Shown one piece after another: positions 12,841 through 18,719 of a stretch of DNA of 18,719 bases. The DNA comes from Clostridiales bacterium (GTDB lineage: Bacteria; Bacillota; Clostridia; Monoglobales; Monoglobaceae). Position numbers and translations under genes: made by a program. The stretch covers positions 1-18,719 of the forward strand of contig JAEDLZ010000022.1 of assembly GCA_016303265.1 (NCBI GenBank), in the 5' to 3' direction. The notes beneath the pieces are model-generated. The model was not told the origin of the DNA and did not search any database. It saw only the letters and a list, made by a program, of their open reading frames with translations. How positions within the stretch are numbered: position 1 is the first letter of the stretch; every line of letters begins with the position of its first letter.

Positions 12841-13587
12841 TTGAATAAGTATTTTTTAAGAAACATGGGTTACTCCGACATAAATCCTGTTGACACCGGC
12901 TGTCAGAAATGCGCTCCTTCCTATAGTTTCGGCTATTGCGTCCGAAATTATTATTTGTTGCATTATGTCACAGCAGGCAAGGGGGTTCTTTTTAAAAACG
13001 GCTGCGCATATCCGGTTCATGCGGGGCAGGCTTTTCTGATTACCCCCGGGGAGGCGGCAAAATATACCGCCGACGAAAAAAATCCATGGGATTATGTATG
13101 GATTGGTTTTACGGGGAAAATTTCAAAGGAGCTTGACAAGCTTGCCGACCCTGTTTTTAACATGAACGGCGCAATTTTTGAGAAAATCAAAAACTGCACG
13201 GAATACATAAATATGCGGGAGGCGTATCTTGCAAGCTGCATTTATCTGATTTTGTGCGAAATTTTTGAAAATTCATCCTGTGTTGACAATATTTCTGCAA
13301 TCAAAAATTACATCGACACAAATTATATGAACAATCCGAAAATTTCGGATATTGCAAAAAATCTCAATATGAACCGCAAATATCTCGCAAGGATTTTCAA
13401 AAGCCAAACAGGGTTCACCATGCAGGATTACCTTACGATGCGAAAAATGGAAGCGGCAAAAAATCTCATAAAATCCGGCTATAATATCAACGAAACCGCT
13501 CAGATGACAGGCTATTCCGACCAATCAGCCTTTTCCAGAGCCTTTAAGAATCATTTCGGATATTCGCCTTCAGCGCACGGCCGATAA
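12841..13587 (+). CDS. AraC-family transcriptional regulator
   Basis: This 248-residue regulator has an N-terminal cupin-type ligand domain (about 10-95; YYLLHYVTAGKGVLFKNG and AGQAFLITPGEAAKYTAD are typical sugar-sensing arm sequences). Its C-terminal DNA-binding domain has two helix-turn-helix motifs (about 153-248; ISDIAKNLNMNRKYLARIFKSQTG and INETAQMTGYSDQSAFSRAFKNHFGYSP). The start codon is TTG at 12841, supported by GAGGTGA 6 bp upstream. It is divergent from a GH4 alpha-galactosidase gene with shared promoter DNA, the usual arrangement for a local activator of a sugar-use gene. The effector is probably an alpha-galactoside or its breakdown product, which is inference from context. Confidence 0.92.
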   Translation: MNKYFLRNMGYSDINPVDTGCQKCAPSYSFGYCVRNYYLLHYVTAGKGVLFKNGCAYPVHAGQAFLITPGEAAKYTADEKNPWDYVWIGFTGKISKELDKLADPVFNMNGAIFEKIKNCTEYINMREAYLASCIYLILCEIFENSSCVDNISAIKNYIDTNYMNNPKISDIAKNLNMNRKYLARIFKSQTGFTMQDYLTMRKMEAAKNLIKSGYNINETAQMTGYSDQSAFSRAFKNHFGYSPSAHGR

Positions 13588-13623
13588 TAAGTATCAGTTC
13601 GGCGGTACTTCTGTGTTTTATAT

Positions 13624-13650
13624 AAAAAAGGCACGGAAATCCGTGCCTTT
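13624..13650 (-). terminator. Bidirectional terminator between carB and the AraC-family gene
   Basis: AAAGGCACGGA (13627-13637) and TCCGTGCCTTT (13640-13650) form a perfect 11-bp stem with a tiny loop. On the minus strand it is followed by TTTTTTATA, making a strong terminator for carAB. On the plus strand only TTT follows, so it is weaker for the regulator gene. Confidence 0.88.
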
Positions 13651-13681
13651 ACTGCTAACAATTAAATTTTCAGTATGAGCT

Positions 13682-16600
13682 TTAATCCTCACTGTCGATT
13701 GTCGATATACAAATCGTCATTTCCTCAAGAACATCAAGCAGTCCTCTTACCGTATCCAAAGCCGTGAAAATTGTTACATTATTTTCAACGGCACAGCGTC
13801 TTATCCTGTATCCGTCCGTTTCGTCTTTTATCTCGCCTATATCACGGGTATTGATAACATAATTGACATAACCCTTGCGGATTGAATCCAGTATTTCATC
13901 GCTGCCCTCGCCCAGCTTCTTCCTTATCCTTGTTTTAACTCCGTGAGCCTTCAGGAATTTCGCCGTTCCCTCAGTTGCCTCAATATTAAAGCCGAGTTTA
14001 TAAAACCGTTTAATCAGCGGAAGAGCCTCTTCCTTATCCTTGTCGGCAATGGTCACAAAAACGGTACCGTAATTCACAACATTTGTGCCTGCCGCCTGAA
14101 GCGCTTTATAAAGGGCTCTGGTGCGCTTTTTGTCATATCCTATCGCCTCGCCCGTTGACTTCATTTCGGGGGAAAGATATGCGTCAAGACCTTTTATTTT
14201 CGAGAACGAAAAGGCAGGAACCTTAACATACCAGCGTTCCTTCTCTTTTGGATAAACCTCAGTTATTCCCTGTTCCTTAAGGCTCTTGCCGAGAATTGCA
14301 AGAGTTGCAATATCCGCCAGAGAATATCCTGTTGATTTGGACAAGAACGGAACGGTTCTCGATGAACGGGGATTTACCTCGATAACATAAACATCTTCGT
14401 TTTTATCTACTATGAACTGGATATTGTAAAGACCGACAATTCCTATTCCTATGGCAAGACGCTTCGTATAGTCAATTATCGTTTTCTTAACCTTGTCAGA
14501 GATACTGAAGGTGGGATAAACGCTTATACTGTCGCCGGAATGAATACCCGTTCTCTCAACATGCTCCATTATTCCCGGAACAAACACATCCTCCCCGTCA
14601 CATACGGCGTCAACCTCGACCTCCTTGCCGACAATATACTTGTCAACCAAAACCGGCTTGTCTTCGTCAATTTCAACTGCCGTTTTAAGGTACATACGAA
14701 GTCCGTCTTCACTTCCCACTATTTGCATTGCCCTGCCGCCCAGAACATAGCTGGGGCGCACAAGAACGGGGTATCCGATTTCGCTTGCGGCACGGACGCC
14801 GTCCTCAATTTTTGTTACCGCCCTGCCTTTTGGCTGAGGAATGTTAAGCTCTGTCATTATTTTTTCAAAAGCGTCACGGTTTTCCGCTCTTTCGATTGCC
14901 TCAACATCTGTGCCGATAATCTTAACGCCGCGCTTTTTAAGCGGCTCGGCAAGGTTTATTGCCGTCTGTCCTCCGAGGGAGGCTATAACCCCTACCGGTT
15001 TTTCAAGCTCCACTATATTCATAACATCCTCAACCGTAAGCGGCTCGAAATAAAGCTTGTCGCTGGTGGTGTAGTCCGTTGAAACCGTTTCCGGGTTGTT
15101 GTTTATTATTATTGACTCGTATCCGTATTCCTTAATTGTTTTAACCGCATGAACCGTCGAATAGTCAAACTCAACACCCTGACCTATTCTTATAGGCCCT
15201 GAGCCAAGAACGATAATTTTTTTCTTGTCGCTTACTACAGACTCGTTTTCGTCCTCATAGGTAGAGTAAAAATACGGAATATAGCTGTCAAACTCGCTTG
15301 CACAGGTATCAATCATCTTGTAAACAGGGAAAATTTTGTTTTCTCGGCGAAGATTATAAATGTCCTCCTCATCCATCTTCCAAAGATGAGCGATATACTT
15401 ATCGGAAAATCCCATTTTCTTTGCCGTTTTGAGAAGTTCGATATTTCCTATACCGTCATCAGCCTCAAGTTCGCGCTCAAAATCCACAATCTTCTTGATT
15501 TTGTCAAGGAAAAACATATCTATGTGTGTTATATTGCAAATTCTGTTATGGTCAACGCCAAGCCACATAAGCTGCGCTATGGCATAAATTCTGTCATCAG
15601 TACCGTCTGCGATGTATTCCATAAGCTCGTCAACCGACATTTTATCCTTGTCGAATTTTGACATATAAATGTGGCAAACTCCTATTTCAAGGGAGCGAAT
15701 CGCCTTAAGCAGGCTTTCCTCCATGGTTCTGCCCACGCTCATAACCTCGCCCGTTGCCTTCATCTGCGTTCCCAGCTTGTTTGAAGCCTTTGCGAACTTA
15801 TCAAACGGGAATCTCGGCATCTTTGTCACAACATAGTCAAGGGTCGGTTCAAAGCTTGCAGGGGTGTTTGCAATCTGAATCTCATCAAGGGTCATTCCCA
15901 CTGCGATTTTTGCCGAAACTCTCGCTATAGGATAGCCGCTTGCCTTCGACGCAAGAGCAGACGAGCGGGAAACTCTCGGATTAACCTCTATAACATAATA
16001 ATTAAAAGACTGGGGGTCAAGTGCAAACTGAACATTGCATCCGCCCTCAATTTTAAGTTCTCTTATAAGGCGCAGGGCGCTGTCACGGAGCATATGATAT
16101 TCCTTATTGGTAAGGGTCTGGCTCGGCGCAACGACTATGCTGTCACCCGTGTGGATTCCCACAGGGTCCATATTCTCCATATTGCATATGGTTATCGCCG
16201 TGTCGTTTTTGTCACGCATTACCTCATATTCTATTTCCTTATAGCCCTTTATACTCTTTTCAACCAAAACCTGCCCTACGGGAGAGAGCTGAAGGGCGTT
16301 TTTCATAATTTCACGAAATTCTTCTTCATTATCGGCAAATCCGCCGCCTGTTCCGCCCAGGGTGAAAGCAGGCCTTAAAACAACGGGATAGCCGATTTCC
16401 TCTGCCGCTTTTATCCCTTCTTCCATAGAGTTGGCAATAACAGAGGGAAGAACCGGCTCGCCAAGGCTTTCACAAAGCTCCTTGAATTTTTCACGGTCCT
16501 CTGCCCGTTCAATACTCTCGCAGGTGGTTCCCAAAAGCTCCACCTGACATTCGCTCAAAACGCCCTTTCTTGCAAGCTGCATTGCTATATTAAGCCCCGT

Positions 16601-16879
16601 TTGCCCGCCTATTCCGGGAACAATGGCATCCGGGCGTTCATATCTTAAAATTTTAGCAACATATTCAAGGGTCAGCGGCTCCATATACACCTTGTCCGCA
16701 ATGCTTGTGTCTGTCATAATGGTGGCAGGGTTGGAGTTTACAAGTATAACCTCATAGCCCTCCTCTTTCAGGGCGAGGCACGCCTGTGTCCCCGCATAGT
16801 CAAATTCCGCCGCCTGTCCTATCACAATGGGTCCTGAGCCTATAACCAAAACCTTTTTTATATCAGTGCGCTTAGGCAT
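13682..16879 (-). CDS. carB: Carbamoyl-phosphate synthase large subunit
   Basis: This 1065-residue large chain makes carbamoyl phosphate from ammonia (channelled from CarA), bicarbonate and two ATP, feeding pyrimidine and arginine synthesis. The tandem architecture is complete. The first half begins KKVLVIGSGPIVIGQAAEFD and has its ATP-grasp fold to about 400. An oligomerisation region (about 400-550) follows. The second half begins KKIIVLGSGPIRIGQGVEFD and the chain ends in an MGS-like allosteric domain (about 930-1065, from GTVFVTIADKDKEEALPL). Paired motifs such as NSNPATIMTD/NNNPETVSTD and VIEVNPRVSRSSALASKASGYP/VIEVNPRSSRTVPFLSKSTGYS show both active sites are intact. Its ATG overlaps the carA stop by 8 bp. 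The length is normal. Confidence 0.98.
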   Translation of the reverse strand: MPKRTDIKKVLVIGSGPIVIGQAAEFDYAGTQACLALKEEGYEVILVNSNPATIMTDTSIADKVYMEPLTLEYVAKILRYERPDAIVPGIGGQTGLNIAMQLARKGVLSECQVELLGTTCESIERAEDREKFKELCESLGEPVLPSVIANSMEEGIKAAEEIGYPVVLRPAFTLGGTGGGFADNEEEFREIMKNALQLSPVGQVLVEKSIKGYKEIEYEVMRDKNDTAITICNMENMDPVGIHTGDSIVVAPSQTLTNKEYHMLRDSALRLIRELKIEGGCNVQFALDPQSFNYYVIEVNPRVSRSSALASKASGYPIARVSAKIAVGMTLDEIQIANTPASFEPTLDYVVTKMPRFPFDKFAKASNKLGTQMKATGEVMSVGRTMEESLLKAIRSLEIGVCHIYMSKFDKDKMSVDELMEYIADGTDDRIYAIAQLMWLGVDHNRICNITHIDMFFLDKIKKIVDFERELEADDGIGNIELLKTAKKMGFSDKYIAHLWKMDEEDIYNLRRENKIFPVYKMIDTCASEFDSYIPYFYSTYEDENESVVSDKKKIIVLGSGPIRIGQGVEFDYSTVHAVKTIKEYGYESIIINNNPETVSTDYTTSDKLYFEPLTVEDVMNIVELEKPVGVIASLGGQTAINLAEPLKKRGVKIIGTDVEAIERAENRDAFEKIMTELNIPQPKGRAVTKIEDGVRAASEIGYPVLVRPSYVLGGRAMQIVGSEDGLRMYLKTAVEIDEDKPVLVDKYIVGKEVEVDAVCDGEDVFVPGIMEHVERTGIHSGDSISVYPTFSISDKVKKTIIDYTKRLAIGIGIVGLYNIQFIVDKNEDVYVIEVNPRSSRTVPFLSKSTGYSLADIATLAILGKSLKEQGITEVYPKEKERWYVKVPAFSFSKIKGLDAYLSPEMKSTGEAIGYDKKRTRALYKALQAAGTNVVNYGTVFVTIADKDKEEALPLIKRFYKLGFNIEATEGTAKFLKAHGVKTRIRKKLGEGSDEILDSIRKGYVNYVINTRDIGEIKDETDGYRIRRCAVENNVTIFTALDTVRGLLDVLEEMTICISTIDSED

Positions 16880-17969
16880 TTTTCTTCGCCTCCTCCATGA
16901 TGCTTATAAATTCGTCAAACAAATATCCGCTGTCCTGCGGTCCCGGGGCACTTTCCGGATGATACTGAACGGAAAACACCATATCCTCTATGCAGGAAAT
17001 TCCCTCTACCGTATTATCCAAGAGATTTATATGGGTCAGCTTAAGCGGTGTGGGTGCCAGCGATTCCTCATTCACGGCATAGCTGTGATTCTGACTTGTT
17101 ATTTCTATCTTACCGGTTTTCAAATTTTTAACCGGATGATTGCCGCCTCTGTGCCCGAATTTGAGCTTATATGTTTTTGCGCCGTACGCAAGGGATATAA
17201 GCTGATGTCCTAAACAGATACCGAAAATCGGATACTTTCCCCTTAATTTTCTGACCGTTTCGACAACCTCCGGTACATCCTCCGGGTCACCCGGTCCGTT
17301 GGACAGGAACACTCCGTCGGGCTTCATAAAATCAATTTCCTCCGCCGTTGTGTTATAAGGCACTACCGTAACATTACAACCCCGGCTGTTAAGGCTTCTT
17401 ATTATATTCAGCTTGATTCCGCAGTCAATGGCAACAACATTGAACTTATGGTTTGAAGTTCTTGAATACCAGCGCTTTTTGCAGCTAACCTTTGAAACAG
17501 CGTCCCGCGGGATTGGCGTGTTTTTGATAATTTCAAGAGCCTGTTCAACCGTTGTATCAAGACCTGTTATTAAAACTCTTCGGCTGCCTATATCTCTTAT
17601 GCTTCTCGTAATCTTCCTTGTATCTACTCCGTATATTCCCGGAATATTATTCTCCTCTAAAACCTCCGAAAGAGTTTTGGTGTACCGGAAATTACTGGGC
17701 ATATCGTTATAATCCCTTACGATAAGTCCGCCGATTGTCGGATTTTTCGTTTCGTAATCATCGTCCGTTACCCCGTAGTTTCCTATAAGCGGATAGGTCA
17801 TAACGACCATCTGATATGTGTATGACGGGTCAGAAACAATTTCCTGATATCCGACCATTGAGGTATTAAAAACAATTTCACACACCCTGTCACAGCCGCT
17901 TCCAAAGCTATAGCCTAAGTATTCACTTCCGTCCTCCAACACGATTTTCCTGTCAAAGCTTCTTGCCAT
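16872..17969 (-). CDS. carA: Carbamoyl-phosphate synthase small (glutaminase) subunit
   Basis: The 365-residue small subunit hydrolyses glutamine and passes ammonia to CarB. The N-terminal CPSase small-chain domain (about 1-150) contains FNTSMVGYQEIVSDPSYTYQ and TRKITRSIRDIGSRR. The C-terminal class-I amidotransferase domain has the nucleophile Cys252 in FGICLGHQLISLAYGA and the His337/Glu339 pair in YHPESAPGPQDS, so the triad is complete. It overlaps carB by 8 bp, forming a carAB operon of its own and not part of a larger pyr or arg cluster. GGGGGAT precedes the ATG. Transcription starts from a consensus promoter about 50 bp upstream. No PyrR-binding loop or arginine-type leader is recognisable in that short leader. 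Confidence 0.98.
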   Translation of the reverse strand: MARSFDRKIVLEDGSEYLGYSFGSGCDRVCEIVFNTSMVGYQEIVSDPSYTYQMVVMTYPLIGNYGVTDDDYETKNPTIGGLIVRDYNDMPSNFRYTKTLSEVLEENNIPGIYGVDTRKITRSIRDIGSRRVLITGLDTTVEQALEIIKNTPIPRDAVSKVSCKKRWYSRTSNHKFNVVAIDCGIKLNIIRSLNSRGCNVTVVPYNTTAEEIDFMKPDGVFLSNGPGDPEDVPEVVETVRKLRGKYPIFGICLGHQLISLAYGAKTYKLKFGHRGGNHPVKNLKTGKIEITSQNHSYAVNEESLAPTPLKLTHINLLDNTVEGISCIEDMVFSVQYHPESAPGPQDSGYLFDEFISIMEEAKKNA

Positions 17970-18027
17970 AAGGCTTATCCCCCTGTCTGTTTATCATCTG
18001 CCTGACTTCCTACTTTCCTAATTTATC

Positions 18028-18057
18028 ATTATATCATTTTATACTTACTTCTGTCAA
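18028..18057 (-). promoter_or_regulatory. Perfect-consensus promoter of carAB
   Basis: On the minus strand TTGACA (18057-18052) and TATAAT (18033-18028) are both perfect, with an 18-bp spacer. The start is near 18021, giving a leader of about 50 nt. Confidence 0.85.
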
Positions 18058-18169
18058 CTTTTATATTTGATTTTTTTGCATAATCTTATCTTTTCCTCCG
18101 GACTCTTTTTCTGCACAGCCGTAAATTCCCCGGTTCTGTTGTGATACAATTGATAGGCGACAATAAAAA

Positions 18170-18341
18170 TGGAAAATGAACTCCACATATGATATAATGT
18201 TTAACGAGCAAGAAAAACATTAGTCATCCGTAAAAACGGAGAACTGTCCTTAACGGATTTTGTGATGGACATTTCCGAGCCTCTTTGTATAATTTTCAAT
18301 TGATATATTCTGTCCTATATATAAAAAAGGGGCTGCAGCAC
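18170..18341 (+). other. Gene-free region with promoter-like box, small hairpins and an IS-end-like sequence
   Basis: The 17970-18507 interval holds no convincing gene. Apart from the carAB promoter, it contains on the plus strand TGGAAA (18170-18175) 17 bp before TATAAT (18193-18198). Then come two small stems, CCGT/ACGG (18228-18239) and TGTCC/GGACA (18245-18271). At 18329-18341 GGGGCTGCAGCAC follows an A-run, resembling the tips of some transposable elements. No partner terminal repeat or transposase sequence is seen. It could be a small RNA gene, a decayed element or neither. Confidence 0.3.
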
Positions 18342-18375
18342 AAAATAGTTTGTTGACAACACTATACAAAATAAT

Positions 18376-18410
18376 CCCCGAAAACAGCTTAAATTTAGCT
18401 GTTTTCGGGG
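18376..18410 (-). terminator. Strong hairpin, probable terminator of the azlD-like gene
   Basis: CCCCGAAAACAGCT (18376-18389) and AGCTGTTTTCGGGG (18397-18410) form a perfect 14-bp stem with a 7-nt AT loop. On the minus strand ATTATTTTG follows, an acceptable though interrupted T-tract. It lies about 100 bp past the azlD-like stop. On the plus strand no T-run follows. Confidence 0.65.
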
Positions 18411-18507
18411 ATAACGCCAATCATAACCGCCCCTGCCCTTCCCCTTTGCAAACCATAAATAAAACTTCCGGCGCATCGTCCGCAATATGCCGGGGCTGAA
18501 AACTGTT

Positions 18508-18719
18508 TTAAATATACATAATCAAAAGCTCTGCCGCAAAAACCGCCGTACATGATATTGCAGCAACAGCAAGCAGACTTCTTTCAAAATATGCGGAAAT
18601 CATTGCCGCAATAAACCCGACGGCGGCGGCAAATCTGTTCTCCACAGCGTAAAAAATTGCAGGGATCGTCATAACGCTCAGAACTGCATAGGGTATGTAG
18701 TACAAAAACGAATATATAA
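18508..18719 (-). CDS. azlD: AzlD-like branched-chain amino acid transport protein, C-terminal part (5' end outside window)
   Basis: The minus-strand frame stays open to the window edge. The visible 69 residues (IYSFLYYIPYAVLSVMTIPAIFYAVENR...AELLIMYI) match the C-terminal two-thirds of AzlD, a small membrane partner of AzlC in branched-chain amino acid export. The FLYYIPYAVL-x-x-MTIPAI block and the following helices are characteristic, and about 105 residues would be expected in total. An internal TTG at 18705 is unlikely to be the start because family similarity continues upstream of it. azlC would be expected just outside the window, upstream on the same strand. Confidence 0.8.
   Translation of the reverse strand, partial: IYSFLYYIPYAVLSVMTIPAIFYAVENRFAAAVGFIAAMISAYFERSLLAVAAISCTAVFAAELLIMYI

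Noticed and set aside
14540..15082. A 180-codon plus-strand open frame inside carB
   Set aside because: It is a shadow of a fully conserved carB coding region, with no promoter, ribosome site or known protein features.
17970..18021. A PyrR-binding or arginine-responsive leader before carA
   Set aside because: The predicted leader is only about 50 nt and contains no PyrR-type conserved loop, terminator/antiterminator pair or leader peptide.
18329..18507. An intact insertion sequence or miniature element beginning at the GGGGCTGCAGCAC tip
   Set aside because: No matching inverted terminal repeat, target duplication or transposase fragment is visible to the right. It is kept only as a weak observation.
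1..18719. CRISPR arrays, tRNA, rRNA and prophage or toxin-antitoxin genes
   Set aside because: No regularly spaced repeats of CRISPR type, no recognisable tRNA or rRNA sequence, and no phage or toxin-antitoxin proteins were seen on either strand.

Overview
The window reads as a chromosomal segment of an anaerobic, endospore-forming member of the Clostridia, probably a gut-type lineage. It carries seven core sporulation genes: dpaA, dpaB, spoVAC, spoVAD, spoVAE, a YlmC/YmxH protein and sigG. Gene order is compact, Shine-Dalgarno sites are strong, and TTG and GTG starts occur. No rRNA, tRNA, CRISPR array, intact transposase or prophage gene was found.

Layout from left to right. A secreted protein gene on the minus strand runs off the left edge; it has a consensus promoter preceded by a 21-bp-phased AT-rich duplication. 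After an intergenic stretch holding a palindromic repeat come dpaB and dpaA (minus), the two subunits of dipicolinate synthase, with a sigma-K-like promoter. Divergent from them is a metal ABC transporter operon (lipoprotein, ATPase, permease). A secreted transglutaminase-like protein gene follows 12 bp after the permease, so it is probably in the same transcript. After a terminator comes spoVAC-spoVAD-spoVAE (plus), the dipicolinate channel genes, behind a sigma-G-like promoter. Convergent to these is a two-gene minus operon, an AlkD-like DNA glycosylase followed by a ZIP metal transporter. Then come a YlmC/YmxH protein (minus) and divergent sigG (plus). A GH4 alpha-galactosidase-type gene (minus) and an AraC-family regulator (plus) are divergent and share a -35 hexamer. 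Then comes carA-carB (minus), the two subunits of carbamoyl-phosphate synthetase, with a perfect consensus promoter. The right end holds about 540 bp of structured non-coding DNA and a truncated azlD-like gene running off the edge.

How the parts fit: DpaAB makes dipicolinic acid in the mother cell, SpoVA proteins move it into the forespore, and SigG is the late forespore sigma factor expected to read the spoVA promoter. Synthesis, uptake and control of the spore-core solute are therefore clustered within about 10 kb, interleaved with two metal transporters.

I did not find a clearly new defence or mobile system. The most unusual observations are these. The metal ABC transporter has apparent losses in two subunits: a Leu where a metal-ligand His is expected, and a missing piece of a membrane helix. 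It is linked to a secreted transglutaminase-like gene. The alpha-galactosidase and AraC promoters share one palindromic -35 box. There is an attenuator-like leader before the AlkD gene and a possible small RNA or element remnant near the right edge.
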